Assembly (NCBI RefSeq): GCF_032154225.1
Contig: NZ_JALDYF010000003.1
Span: 124,001 to 188,000 of the forward strand
Direction: 5' to 3'
DNA: 64,000 nt
Origin: Psychrobacillus sp032154225
GTDB taxonomy: Bacteria; Bacillota; Bacilli; Bacillales_A; Planococcaceae
Shown here: one piece after another, positions 41,584 through 50,416 of the stretch
Numbering within the stretch: position 1 is the first letter of the stretch
How the letters are laid out: every line of letters starts with the position of its first letter
Notes under the pieces: model-generated
What the model was told of the DNA's origin: nothing
The model's input: the letters and a program-made list of their open reading frames with translations, nothing else
Databases searched by the model: none
Position numbers and translations under genes: made by a program

Positions 41584-43428
41584 ATGTGTGGAATAACTGG
41601 ATGGATTCATTTTAAAAAAGATTTGCGAAACGAATTAGCTATTGTAACAAAAATGACCGAGACGCTAAAAAAACGTGGCCCAGACGACCATAATATTTGG
41701 TCTACTATGCATGCACTCCTTGGCCATCGTCGATTAACAGTCGTCGACCCGATAGGTGGAAAGCAGCCCATGGTCAAGAGCTATCACTCGAGCCGCTATA
41801 TTCTTTCGTATAATGGAGAATTGTACAATACGGAGGATCTCCGAAAAGAATTGCAAAAACTCGGTCATACTTTTTCTAGCCATTCCGATACCGAGGTTTT
41901 ATTGACAGCTTATATCGAATGGAAAGAAAAATGCGTCGATTACTTTAACGGCATTTTTGCATTTGCAATTTGGGATGAACTGGAACAAAAAGTTTTCATA
42001 GCACGAGATCGCCTTGGCGTTAAACCACTGTTTTACACAGAAAAGAATGGAGGGTTTTTATTCGGTTCCGAGTTAAAAGCACTTCTTGCACACCCAGATG
42101 TATCTCCTACAATTAGTCGAGCAGGCTTAGCAGAAATAATCGGGTTAGGTCCTTCCCGAACACCAGGTTCAGGAGTGTATCATGAAATTCGGGAACTACG
42201 CCCTGCCCACGCACTAACTTTTTCCCGAAACGGACTCCGTATTTGGCGATATTGGAATGTACAAAGTGCAGTGCATACTGATTCACTCGATGAAACTGCC
42301 GAAAAAGTACGATACCTTGTAACAGACGCTGTACAGAGACAGCTCGTGTCAGACGTTCCTCTTTGCACATTCCTTTCAGGCGGCTTGGATTCTAGCATTA
42401 TTACAGCAATCGCCTCCAATTCATATGATCGCGATGGAAAGGGACCTCTTCATTCTTACTCGATTGATTATGAAAATAATGAAAAACACTTCCAAGGAAA
42501 CGTATTTCAACCAACCGATGATCGACCTTGGATTCAAAAAGTTTCTAATAAGCTAAATACTACCCATCATTATTCCGTTATTAGCCAAAATCAGTTAGCC
42601 GAATATTTAACAGATGCCGTTCACGCTCGAGATTTACCAGGAATGGCGGACATCGACTCTTCCCTCCTTTGGTTTTGCAAAGAAATCAAACAAGATTTTA
42701 CTGTAGGGTTATCTGGAGAATGTGCGGATGAAATTTTTGGCGGCTATCCTTGGTTCCATCAAGTTGGTAACACCGAAAACGGTTTCCCATGGATTCGCTC
42801 GAAAAATGAAAGAAGCTCTCTACTAAATGATAGCTGGCAAAAAAAATTAAATATAGATGATTATGTGCAACATGCATATGACAAAACTATTGCCGAAACA
42901 CCTCGATTGGACGGAGAGTCAGGGGTAGACGCAAAACGAAGAGAGCTCTTTTATTTAAACATGGTTTGGTTTATGACTACTTTACTTGATCGAAAAGACC
43001 GGATGAGCATGGGCGCTAGTCTTGAAGTTCGAGTACCTTTTGCAGACCACCGACTAGTAGAGTACGCATGGAATATCCCGTGGGATTATAAAATGGTTGG
43101 CAATCAAGAAAAGGGAATCCTTCGAAAAGCTTTTCAAGGTACACTTCCTGTAGATGTACTTTATCGCAAAAAAAGTCCATATCCTAAAACACATAATCCC
43201 CATTACTCTGAAAAAGTGCAAAGCATCCTAAACGATCAGCTAAAAGATAAAAACTCAATCCTCCATGAGCTTTTTCATGCACAACGATTATCGGACTTAA
43301 TCGATTCAAATGGAGATTCCTTCAAGGTTCCTTGGTTTGGCCAATTAATGTCAGGTCCGCAACTACTTGCCTATTTAGCACAGACACATATTTGGTTTAA
43401 GGATTATCAAGTCCAACTTGTAGATTAA
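41584..43428 (+). CDS. asnO: Asparagine synthase (glutamine-hydrolysing), AsnO-like
   Basis: 614 aa, the length of B. subtilis AsnO. Cys2 (MCGITGW) is the glutaminase nucleophile; SYNGELYNTEDLR and the S-HSDTEVLL segment bind glutamine. The synthetase P-loop is FLSGGLDSSI, with GLSGECADEIFGGYPWFH and DRKDRMSMGASLEVRVPF later. It makes asparagine from aspartate and ATP; AsnO in B. subtilis is linked to sporulation. ATG follows AAAGGATG. Confidence 0.92.
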   Translation: MCGITGWIHFKKDLRNELAIVTKMTETLKKRGPDDHNIWSTMHALLGHRRLTVVDPIGGKQPMVKSYHSSRYILSYNGELYNTEDLRKELQKLGHTFSSHSDTEVLLTAYIEWKEKCVDYFNGIFAFAIWDELEQKVFIARDRLGVKPLFYTEKNGGFLFGSELKALLAHPDVSPTISRAGLAEIIGLGPSRTPGSGVYHEIRELRPAHALTFSRNGLRIWRYWNVQSAVHTDSLDETAEKVRYLVTDAVQRQLVSDVPLCTFLSGGLDSSIITAIASNSYDRDGKGPLHSYSIDYENNEKHFQGNVFQPTDDRPWIQKVSNKLNTTHHYSVISQNQLAEYLTDAVHARDLPGMADIDSSLLWFCKEIKQDFTVGLSGECADEIFGGYPWFHQVGNTENGFPWIRSKNERSSLLNDSWQKKLNIDDYVQHAYDKTIAETPRLDGESGVDAKRRELFYLNMVWFMTTLLDRKDRMSMGASLEVRVPFADHRLVEYAWNIPWDYKMVGNQEKGILRKAFQGTLPVDVLYRKKSPYPKTHNPHYSEKVQSILNDQLKDKNSILHELFHAQRLSDLIDSNGDSFKVPWFGQLMSGPQLLAYLAQTHIWFKDYQVQLVD

Positions 43429-43441
43429 ATTTACTGAAATA

Positions 43442-43450
43442 TGTTACAAT
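43442..43450 (+). promoter_or_regulatory. Extended -10 promoter of the vmlR leader
   Basis: TGTTACAAT gives a TGN extended -10 with TACAAT; no good -35 is seen. The predicted start near 43457 leaves a leader of about 240 nt. Confidence 0.45.
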
Positions 43451-43474
43451 TACCATAACAAGTTTGAAGGGATG

Positions 43475-43519
43475 ATGGGTGGACAATGGATAAATAATCT
43501 TATTTCTCAGCAGAAGTAA
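43475..43519 (+). CDS. Putative leader peptide of the vmlR attenuator
   Basis: A 14-codon frame (MGGQWINNLISQQK) shortly after the predicted transcription start. The Shine-Dalgarno is GAAGGG with short spacing; an ATG just before (43472) is in the same frame. It ends 17 nt before the antiterminator strand, so a stalled ribosome on it could change leader folding. Translation is unproven. Confidence 0.4.
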   Translation: MGGQWINNLISQQK

Positions 43520-43536
43520 TTAAAAACATTTTGCTA

Positions 43537-43672
43537 AATCGGAAATAGGATTAGTCTGCCCATTTTTCAACTTAATACGGAATATTCACTGCAAAATTGC
43601 TATTTTGTCGTGGATTTTTTCGTATTCATTTATGGCCAGTAATCCTTCCGATTAAAATCGGAGGGATTTTTT
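43537..43672 (+). promoter_or_regulatory. Transcription attenuator upstream of vmlR
   Basis: Terminator: AATCCTTCCGATT (43641-43653) pairs with AATCGGAGGGATT (43656-43668), followed by a T-run. Antiterminator: 43537-43553 (AATCGGAAATAGGATTA) can pair instead with 43640-43653 with a 3-nt bulge, which would destroy the terminator. ABC-F genes such as vmlR are known to be induced by antibiotic-stalled ribosomes acting on such leaders. Confidence 0.75.
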
Positions 43673-43697
43673 ATTCCTCCAAAAAGGAGTCGGTTAT

Positions 43698-45353
43698 ATG
43701 AGAGTACACGGGAAATTACATGAAATATCCATTGCCTTTGGAGAGAAAAATATAATAGAAAAAGCAACTGCAGATATTGTCATCGGGACAACTGTAGGAA
43801 TTGTCGGAGGAAACGGTGCAGGAAAATCATCTCTTCTTTCCGTTTTATCAGGAGAAGAAGAAACTTCTAGCGGGCAAATAGAATGGTTTGGCAATATTCC
43901 ATCCATCCTTATTTTTAAGCAAGAAGATGACCAGTTTGTTTTGAACAATCTTGCAAAAAATGAATGGGAATACTTGAGCAAATGGCCAGTTCCAAAAGAT
44001 CGTGCATATGCCGATTTAAGTGGTGGAGAGAAAATGAAAACTAGATTAACGCAAATATTTGCGGCAAAACCGCAGCTACTTTTATTGGATGAACCAACAA
44101 ATCATTTAGATCAAGAAAGTTTAGCTTTTTTAAAAGAACAGGTGAATTCTTATTCTGGAACGATTATTTTAGTATCCCATGACCGCTATTTTCTAGATGA
44201 AGTCGCCGATACAATTTGGGAAATTGAAAATAAAAAATTAACTGTCTATGCAGGAAATTATTCTGCATACCTCCAGAAAAAAGAAGAATTACATTTAACA
44301 CAGCAGCGTCTATACAATGCACAGCAATCTAAAATACAACAAGTAGGACAACAAATGGCTCAACTAAGGGATTGGTCAACAAAAGCACATGTGCAATCTA
44401 CCAAAGAAGAAGGTACGAAAGAATACCACCGGGTCAAGGCAAAAAAAATGGATGTACGAATCCGTTCTAAACAGAAACGTCTGGAACTAGAGCTTTCCAA
44501 GCTAACGATTGAAAAACCAGAAGAAGAAAAAGCTGTGTTGTTTTCAATCGATGGAAATAAGAAAAAAGGAAATCGTGTCATTGAGGCAAAAGGTATGAGC
44601 AAAAGTTTTGGAACTCAATTATTGTTTCAAAATGCTTCTTTTACTGTACAGTCGCAAGAGAGAATTGCCCTTTTAGGCGCTAATGGAAGTGGAAAGTCGA
44701 CATTTTTCCGTATGTTGATGGGAGAAGAAACTGTGCAAGGAGAGCTTTGGAAATCTAGTGCGATGAATATTGGCTATTTACGCCAAACTGTATTCGACTT
44801 GCCTGAGTCCAAAACACCTTTTGAGTTTTTTGGTCCAACTGACTTTACTGTTCGAGGACAAATTCAGACGCTTATGATGAATCTAGGCTTCTCTAAAGAT
44901 CAGTGGACTCGGCCTATTTCCACAATGAGTATGGGAGAGCGAGTAAAACTAAAATTAATGGAATTCATATTGGATCAAAAGGATGTATTATTACTAGATG
45001 AGCCAACAAATCATCTAGATCTTCCTTCGCGAGAGCAATTAGAAAAAACACTCTTTACTTTTCCAGGAACGATTTTATTGGTCACGCATGATCGTTACTT
45101 TTTAGAAAAGTTGACAAATAAACTATTAATCTTTGAACAAAAAACGATTCGCAAAGTAGAAATACCTTATAAGGAATGGACAAATAAAAACAACGAATCT
45201 TCACGTGAAAAAGAATTGCTAAAATTAGATACCGAACGACAAGCAGTATTAGGAAAACTAAGCTACTTGCAAAGAAATGATTCTAAATACAACGAATTAG
45301 ATCAAAAGTTTTTAGAACTTACAAAGCAAATAAATGAATTAAAGGATAAGTAA
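43698..45353 (+). CDS. vmlR: ABC-F ribosomal protection protein, VmlR-like
   Basis: 551 aa, close to B. subtilis VmlR. Two ATPase domains: Walker A GGNGAGKS (about residue 37) with LSGGEK and LLLLDEPTNHLD, and GANGSGKS (about 325) with MSMGERVKLKLM and VLLLDEPTNHLD. The interdomain linker (about 175-290) carries WSTKAHVQSTKEEGTKEYHR, much like VmlR. It enters the ribosomal E site and displaces drugs such as lincosamides, streptogramin A and pleuromutilins. ATG follows AAGGAG. Controlled by the attenuator upstream. Confidence 0.92.
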   Translation: MRVHGKLHEISIAFGEKNIIEKATADIVIGTTVGIVGGNGAGKSSLLSVLSGEEETSSGQIEWFGNIPSILIFKQEDDQFVLNNLAKNEWEYLSKWPVPKDRAYADLSGGEKMKTRLTQIFAAKPQLLLLDEPTNHLDQESLAFLKEQVNSYSGTIILVSHDRYFLDEVADTIWEIENKKLTVYAGNYSAYLQKKEELHLTQQRLYNAQQSKIQQVGQQMAQLRDWSTKAHVQSTKEEGTKEYHRVKAKKMDVRIRSKQKRLELELSKLTIEKPEEEKAVLFSIDGNKKKGNRVIEAKGMSKSFGTQLLFQNASFTVQSQERIALLGANGSGKSTFFRMLMGEETVQGELWKSSAMNIGYLRQTVFDLPESKTPFEFFGPTDFTVRGQIQTLMMNLGFSKDQWTRPISTMSMGERVKLKLMEFILDQKDVLLLDEPTNHLDLPSREQLEKTLFTFPGTILLVTHDRYFLEKLTNKLLIFEQKTIRKVEIPYKEWTNKNNESSREKELLKLDTERQAVLGKLSYLQRNDSKYNELDQKFLELTKQINELKDK

Positions 45354-45369
45354 CTTTTCTGAAATAAAT

Positions 45370-45416
45370 CGTTGATTTCCGCTGCGACGGACGCTTTCCC
45401 GCAGAAGTCGCCGCCT
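45370..45416. repeat. GC-rich intergenic repeat, short copy C (inverted)
   Basis: Begins CGTTGATTTCCGCT and contains the reverse complement of GCGGCGACTTCTGCGGGAA from copy B. Lacks the middle and far end of copies A and B. Confidence 0.65.
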
Positions 45417-45593
45417 ATGCTCTAATCAACTAGTATGGATTTTATTACAAATTACAACTCTCTAAAAATAAGAGGAAGATTATTTAAATCGGAACTAAAC
45501 TGATTAAAAATTGGACTGATAACAAGACTAACTCTTTTACTCTTTTACTCTTTTTTCTTTGTTAAATAATATCGTTGATTTTACTTCAAATTT

Positions 45594-45632
45594 ATAAGCG
45601 TATCCGAAAAAACTCGATTACGCTTATTTTTT
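45594..45632. terminator. Terminator-like hairpin between convergent genes
   Basis: ATAAGCGTA (45594-45602) pairs with TACGCTTAT (45619-45627), then TTTTT. It lies 240 bp beyond vmlR and just before the end of the opposing gene. Confidence 0.7.
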
Positions 45633-45692
45633 GATTGGCAAAAAGGAAGAATCGTTCCCTAAATATAACTTCTCAGTGCAAAACTACTATGT

Positions 45693-45968
45693 CTATGTCC
45701 CAAAGTTACCAAATAGCATCATACCAATACTGAAAATAGTTAAGACTAACAAAGCGAACATACCGAGTGAAGAAATAAGTACCGTAATTATTTTTAAATA
45801 CCCTTTCACACTAAATAATGCAGTGAAAAATGAACCTACTAGCAGGAATATTAGTATCAATATATCCCATGAATCAGGTAAGGGACTTAATACTTCTAGG
45901 GTAATAAAACCTAAAACGATAAATGTGATTATCAACAACAATGAAAGCATGCTCAAATATTTTCTCAC
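45693..45968 (-). CDS. Small membrane protein of unknown function
   Basis: 91 aa with three hydrophobic segments (about 5-25, 36-55 and 60-85) and few charged residues between. No family recognised. The GTG start (MRKYLSML) has a strong GGGAGG Shine-Dalgarno with 8-nt spacing, which supports this strand over the longer antisense frame. It lies 137 bp after the lipoprotein gene, on the same strand. Confidence 0.65.
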   Translation of the reverse strand: MRKYLSMLSLLLIITFIVLGFITLEVLSPLPDSWDILILIFLLVGSFFTALFSVKGYLKIITVLISSLGMFALLVLTIFSIGMMLFGNFGT

Positions 45969-46105
45969 CGAATCAACCTCCCTTACATATAAATCTGCAG
46001 TATTATTAGATACTATTTACACAAATATCCCAAAGCATCTTTTGTTGAATGCAGTCACGCTTTGTCAATTTCCCGGGAAATATGAATAAAGGTATTTTTC
46101 ACACT

Positions 46106-46501
46106 TCACTTAAGCACTGCTTTTTTAAATATAGTTGCATTTATTTCATCAAGTCTCCCTAACGAATGCTTCTCACGATCAATAAAAATTGTTGTTCCGT
46201 TTTCTCCAAACCATAGATAATATTCTTCTAATGATTCCGGCATGTTTTTATCCGTTTCAAAGAATAAAACTACTTTTAAATCTTCTTTTCTCGACATTTC
46301 AACCTTAACATTTTCCTCCCATTCTATTTCGGAAAATACTTGTTCTAATGTGGCAACTGTCTCTTTCTCTGCGACAATCGTTTCATCTTGACCCGTTTGA
46401 AAAACGTCTACTCTAGTTAACTTTTTTATAGTCTCATCCTCACTACAAGCTGTTAAAAATATAATGAAAAAGATAATCAGAAGTGCTAGCCATTTTTTCA
46501 C
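46106..46501 (-). CDS. Small lipoprotein of unknown function
   Basis: 131 aa. Signal peptide with lipobox LTAC (Cys19), then a short mature domain with alternating acidic and beta-prone segments. No family recognised. GTG start with GAGGAGGG. It starts 16 bp after the glycosyltransferase-like gene and is probably the fourth gene of the operon. Confidence 0.7.
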   Translation of the reverse strand: MKKWLALLIIFFIIFLTACSEDETIKKLTRVDVFQTGQDETIVAEKETVATLEQVFSEIEWEENVKVEMSRKEDLKVVLFFETDKNMPESLEEYYLWFGENGTTIFIDREKHSLGRLDEINATIFKKAVLK

Positions 46502-46517
46502 GATTAAACCCTCCTCT

Positions 46518-47264
46518 TTACTTACCTGTATTCATTGCACTTTCACTTATTATTAAGCAAAGTTTTAGTCTACTAAGCCATTTGTCTGAGTCATTGATTT
46601 CCTGATTCAGACCATTTATTTCTTCTTGATAGGCAAGCCCGTCTACTGAGCAATAATTTACTTCTTGATTGGCAATCCTTGATATAATCATTGCCCATTC
46701 TGCATCTGTCATTTTCTCTTTAGAATATTTACTAATAAGTTCCGCACTTTCTTTTGAAAATGCACAAGATCCGGCTGTTATATCTGCTTTTTTCCCCAAT
46801 TCTAATGAAAAGATCTGATTCGTAATTTTTTCAGTTTCAATCCATTCGACTGGATGAGTATTCATAGCTCTTTCTGTTCTTCCAATAACTAAATAGTCAT
46901 GATTTTGTATATCTGTAACAACAGCTTTTAGTTCAGTTAAATAGGTTTGCCCCCATGTCAAAATCCTGTCGAAGTCACAATAATGATAATGTAAACTTTC
47001 ACTTGTCAAACCGAACTTTACTACTTCTCTACGTGCATGAGCAACTCCATTCTTTGGAATTACTTTAAGGTTAAATTTACTTTTTTCTATTTCCTTTATC
47101 AAATCTATAGATGTTTCTTCACTAACTGTGATAAAAAGCTCTTTATAAATTTGTTCAAACTCTCTCTGCAATTCATTAAAAAGTTTTATATTCCTCCCCT
47201 TTGGATCATGCGTAACAGTAAGCAGTGCTGTTTGTGCCAAAATTGTACTATCACTCACTTTCAC
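46518..47264 (-). CDS. Uncharacterised protein with glycosyltransferase (GT-A)-like features
   Basis: 248 aa. A segment resembling a nucleotide-sugar transferase core: FITVSEETS, ARREVVKFGL, then CDFDRILTWG containing a DxD-type motif, and ITAGSCAFSKESAELI. The likeness is only to the fold and may be wrong. The GTG start shares one base with the Nudix stop codon (TAGTG), so translation is coupled. Confidence 0.55.
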   Translation of the reverse strand: MKVSDSTILAQTALLTVTHDPKGRNIKLFNELQREFEQIYKELFITVSEETSIDLIKEIEKSKFNLKVIPKNGVAHARREVVKFGLTSESLHYHYCDFDRILTWGQTYLTELKAVVTDIQNHDYLVIGRTERAMNTHPVEWIETEKITNQIFSLELGKKADITAGSCAFSKESAELISKYSKEKMTDAEWAMIISRIANQEVNYCSVDGLAYQEEINGLNQEINDSDKWLSRLKLCLIISESAMNTGK

Positions 47265-47722
47265 TATTCCATTCTTCCAAGTAAATTATATGGGCTTACT
47301 TCCCATGTTTCATACGGAATGAATGTTTTTGCTTTCATTGCATCCAACGTTCTAGACTTCATATGTGGCCTCGTAATATATTGATCGATATTTGATTCTG
47401 TTAGCTCTATGAATCCCGCTTCCTTTATTTCACTTGCCTGAATGCTCAAAGTACCACTGACAAATTCGGCTTTGAAAACGACCGATAAAATATGCTTTGT
47501 CACATTATAATAAATACCCGTTATTCCAATTGGACGTACAACAATGCCTGTTTCTTCTAATATCTCTCTACACATTGCTTTATCTAAGGCTTCTCCTACT
47601 TCGACCTGTCCCCCTGGTGATTCCCAAGTATCTGAACGCCAATGTGTTTTAACTAATAAAGCCTCCCCTTTTTCATTTGTAACGTAAGCAGAAACTGCAA
47701 TAATATGTTTTGGTGGTTCCAT
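47264..47722 (-). CDS. Nudix hydrolase
   Basis: 152 aa. Nudix box GGQVEVGEALDKAMCREI-LEETGI at about residues 37-60, preceded by WESPGG. Its Shine-Dalgarno AGGAG lies in the last codons of the upstream membrane protein gene and its ATG is 1 nt after that stop; its own stop overlaps the next start. Tight coupling implies a shared task, possibly around a nucleotide-sugar, but that is inference. Confidence 0.85.
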   Translation of the reverse strand: MEPPKHIIAVSAYVTNEKGEALLVKTHWRSDTWESPGGQVEVGEALDKAMCREILEETGIVVRPIGITGIYYNVTKHILSVVFKAEFVSGTLSIQASEIKEAGFIELTESNIDQYITRPHMKSRTLDAMKAKTFIPYETWEVSPYNLLGRME

Positions 47723-47723
47723 G

Positions 47724-48170
47724 TTAAATTCTCCTTTTATTATAAAAATAAAACCCTATAAGAACGAGTAATGCGGACGTTGCTGCAACAAAAGGTGAAA
47801 AAATGATATTCCAAAAATCATATTTATTACCAGCATATTCACCATCTTTATTTGCTTTCATATACGTACCATCTTTTCCTTGTATCGCAATTGCTTCGTC
47901 TGTACTAACCCCTTCAATAGAAAAATAGGAAGTCCCTTTTGGATACACATTTGAAAAATTGCCGGAGTATGTCCCTTCCCTATCGGAATACTTCGTCACA
48001 TGACCTATTTCTTTATTAACATTTTCAATGGCTTCATCACTTACGACATACACGTCGCCATTCCAAACGACAAATTCATACGCCCAAGATGCAAGTGACT
48101 TCATCGGAAATAATATAAAAGCACACGCCAAAAATATGATTGCAACATACGAGAAATACTTCATCTTCAA
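47724..48170 (-). CDS. Membrane protein of unknown function with extracellular domain
   Basis: 148 aa. N-terminal signal or membrane helix (about 5-27), an extracytoplasmic part (WAYEFVVWNGDVYVVSD, then SNVYPKGTSYFSIEG) and a C-terminal membrane helix (about 122-143) ending in NKRRI. No family recognised. TTG 48170 is preferred over the ATG two codons later because GGGAG is at 9 nt from it. First gene of a coupled minus-strand operon. Confidence 0.65.
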   Translation of the reverse strand: MKMKYFSYVAIIFLACAFILFPMKSLASWAYEFVVWNGDVYVVSDEAIENVNKEIGHVTKYSDREGTYSGNFSNVYPKGTSYFSIEGVSTDEAIAIQGKDGTYMKANKDGEYAGNKYDFWNIIFSPFVAATSALLVLIGFYFYNKRRI

Positions 48171-48235
48171 GTACTATCTCTCCCTTTAAAAGAACTAGAC
48201 GTTTCACACTACTTTCAGTTCCACTTTTTTCTAAT

Positions 48236-48278
48236 AAAAAAAGTCGTCCCCAAGTAGAAAAACTACTAATGAGACAAC
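48236..48278 (-). terminator. Terminator of yeeI
   Basis: On the minus strand GTTGTC pairs with GACGAC, an inner TAGTAG/CTACT helix extends it, and TTTTTTT follows. Confidence 0.75.
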
Positions 48279-48290
48279 CTATTTTTACTC

Positions 48291-49010
48291 TTATTCCCCT
48301 AAGTCTACATTATGATAAACTTGTTGAACATCTTCTAAATCTTCAATTGCATCAATCATTTTTTCAAACTGCGCTTGTGCATCCGCATCTAGTTCAATGT
48401 CATTTTGAGCGAGCATCGTAAGCTCTGCTACTGTAAACTCCGTTACGCCTGCAGCTCTTAGCGCTTCTTGCACCGCGTGGAATTGATCTGGTTCTGCATA
48501 CACGATTACTGCGTCTTCTTCTTCTAAAATGTCGCGAGCATCTACATCTGCTTCCATTAAAATTTCCAACACTTCATCAGCCGTTTTTCCTTCCAACCCA
48601 ATAACAGCAGTTGCATCAAACATATAAGCAACTGAGCCACTCACACCCATGTTACCGCCATTTTTACCGAATGCAGCGCGTACATCTGATGCTGTACGGT
48701 TTACGTTATTTGTTAATGCATCCACGATTACCATAGAGCCACTTGGACCAAAACCTTCATAACGAAGCTCGTCATAGCTTTCTTCCGATCCACCTTTTGC
48801 TTTTTCAATCGCTTTATCAATAATATGCTTTGGCACACTATATGTTTTTGCACGCTCTAGTACTACTTTTAATGCTTGGTTTGAAGTAGGATCTGGTTCA
48901 CCTTGTCTTGCAGCAACGTATATTTCACGTCCAAATTTCGCATAAATACGACTCGTATTTGCATCTTTGGAAGCTTTCTTTTCCTTAATATTATTCCATT
49001 TACGACCCAT
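48291..49010 (-). CDS. yeeI: YebC/PmpR family protein, YeeI-type
   Basis: 239 aa, nearly identical in motifs to B. subtilis YeeI (MGRKWNNIKEKKASKDANTS, GFGPSGSMVIVDALTNN, VQQVYHNVDLGE). YebC-family proteins were annotated as transcription regulators; recent work also links them to translation of proline stretches. ATG follows AAGAGAGTGG. Monocistronic. Confidence 0.93.
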   Translation of the reverse strand: MGRKWNNIKEKKASKDANTSRIYAKFGREIYVAARQGEPDPTSNQALKVVLERAKTYSVPKHIIDKAIEKAKGGSEESYDELRYEGFGPSGSMVIVDALTNNVNRTASDVRAAFGKNGGNMGVSGSVAYMFDATAVIGLEGKTADEVLEILMEADVDARDILEEEDAVIVYAEPDQFHAVQEALRAAGVTEFTVAELTMLAQNDIELDADAQAQFEKMIDAIEDLEDVQQVYHNVDLGE

Positions 49011-49114
49011 GAAGTCCCACTCTCTTTCGATTAAGTTTCTACTTTTATACTGTAGTATTATACATTAATTTTTTATATTTTTACAGAATTATAGACATTA
49101 ACTTCCATTGAAGT

Positions 49115-49543
49115 TTACTTACTTGGATATAAGTTCTGTAAAAACGTAATAGATTGGATAATCAATTCTTGTAAAACAGCTATATCAATATCGTCTACTT
49201 TGTTAATATATACGCATCCTTTTCCAGAAGTATGCTTGCCGAATCTTTCTAAAATAGCTTCACGTTCTGTATCACCAGTTGCAAAATAGAGACTAGTCTT
49301 CGCTTTACGTGGAGAGAATCCAACAAGTGGAGCGTCTCCTTCATGACCCGTCGCATATTTATAATGATAAGATCCAAACCCGATAATACTCGGGCCCCAC
49401 ATTTTCGCTTCAAAACCAGATGTTTGTTCAAAAATCTCAAGAAGTTTATAAGCATCTTCCTTTTTCTTCATACTCTCGATTTTTTCGATAAATTCCACAA
49501 CATCGTGATCTGTTTCCTTTGTCTTTTGCTCATATTTACTCAA
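49115..49543 (-). CDS. DUF1801 family protein (YdhG-like)
   Basis: 142 aa. Family features are KMWGPSIIGFGSYHYKYATG, VGFSPRKAKTSLYF and GKGCVYINKVDDID. Small alpha/beta protein without a known reaction. The TTG start at 49543 follows AAAGGGGG with 8-nt spacing. Confidence 0.82.
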   Translation of the reverse strand: MSKYEQKTKETDHDVVEFIEKIESMKKKEDAYKLLEIFEQTSGFEAKMWGPSIIGFGSYHYKYATGHEGDAPLVGFSPRKAKTSLYFATGDTEREAILERFGKHTSGKGCVYINKVDDIDIAVLQELIIQSITFLQNLYPSK

Positions 49544-49630
49544 ATTTTATACCCCCTTTAGTAATAACCATTTCACCTGTTATCTTTACCCTTATTCTAC
49601 AGGCAATTCGAGTTTTTGACGAATTGCTAT

Positions 49631-49668
49631 AAAAAAAGAGCCTTTCCCGATTCCTCGAAAAACGGCTC
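49631..49668 (-). terminator. Terminator of the UPF0316 gene
   Basis: On the minus strand GAGCC / GGCTC with an extended inner stem, then a T-run. Confidence 0.7.
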
Positions 49669-49679
49669 ATCTAACTACT

Positions 49680-50192
49680 CTATTTAGGTGGTTTCACTAA
49701 GAAACCTCCATTAAACCTAGTCGGCTCATATGAAATGATAAAGGCTCTTGGAGATAGTGTCATAATATAATCCTTGAGTTTTAATTCATTTTTCCGCTTC
49801 GCTAGTACTTTCATACAAAGTCTTTTCCCGTCTTTTCCGTCTGCGACCCAAGATGTTACACCATAGCCTTTTGCACGAATTTGGATAGGCAGTTCTATTT
49901 CCAGTGAATCCACAATTACTTCAAATACTACATAACCAAGTGCTAACCGATTTTCAATAATACTGCCGCAATATACACCTAAACCCCATCCTAAACAGTA
50001 GGCAGCAATATTTAGAGGTTTATCTAAATTATCTAATACCATTGTTAGTCCCATCAGATAGATAAATACTTCCGCCATTGATAAAAATGATGCTACTACT
50101 CTGTACCCCTTAATAACCAATATTAGTCGTAGAGTAGTTAGTGTCATATAAGCTACATTTATAACAACAATTAGCAATACTATTGATTCCAC
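49680..50192 (-). CDS. UPF0316/DUF2179 membrane protein (YebE-like)
   Basis: 170 aa. Three hydrophobic segments (about 3-22, 33-55 and 60-80, with the GWGLGVYCGSIIENRLALGY end), then a DUF2179-like soluble domain (about 90-165). The DUF5698-DUF2179 layout matches B. subtilis YebE. Function unknown. GTG start; AGGAG lies 11 nt upstream, slightly far. Confidence 0.83.
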   Translation of the reverse strand: MESIVLLIVVINVAYMTLTTLRLILVIKGYRVVASFLSMAEVFIYLMGLTMVLDNLDKPLNIAAYCLGWGLGVYCGSIIENRLALGYVVFEVIVDSLEIELPIQIRAKGYGVTSWVADGKDGKRLCMKVLAKRKNELKLKDYIMTLSPRAFIISYEPTRFNGGFLVKPPK

Positions 50193-50416
50193 GATTTCCC
50201 CAGTCTCCTATCCGTTTTAGTTTGAAACAATATTACCATTTATCTTAGAAATATTCCTCTCCACTTAAACACTCACACATAAATATCTAAATCTATCTAT
50301 AAGTAATCTGATATGCCTCCAAGTCAAATCCTACACACCTGAACTATAGTACATATTTCGTTATTAGAAAAGGACCGAGACATAACAGTCTCAGCCCTAA
50401 ACAATTAAAGTAATTC

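Larger units (their letters stand above)
45354..45692. other. 339-bp gene-free region after vmlR
   Basis: Contains repeat copy C (45370-45416), an AT-rich stretch with a TCTTTTAC triplication near 45.53-45.55 kb, and a terminator hairpin at 45594-45632. An open frame on the plus strand from 45.63 kb is antisense to the small membrane protein gene and is not believed. Confidence 0.6.

Noticed and set aside
45631..46089. 152-aa open frame on the plus strand
   Set aside because: Antisense to the 91-aa membrane protein, which has a strong Shine-Dalgarno and a clean hydrophobic pattern; the plus-strand frame has neither.
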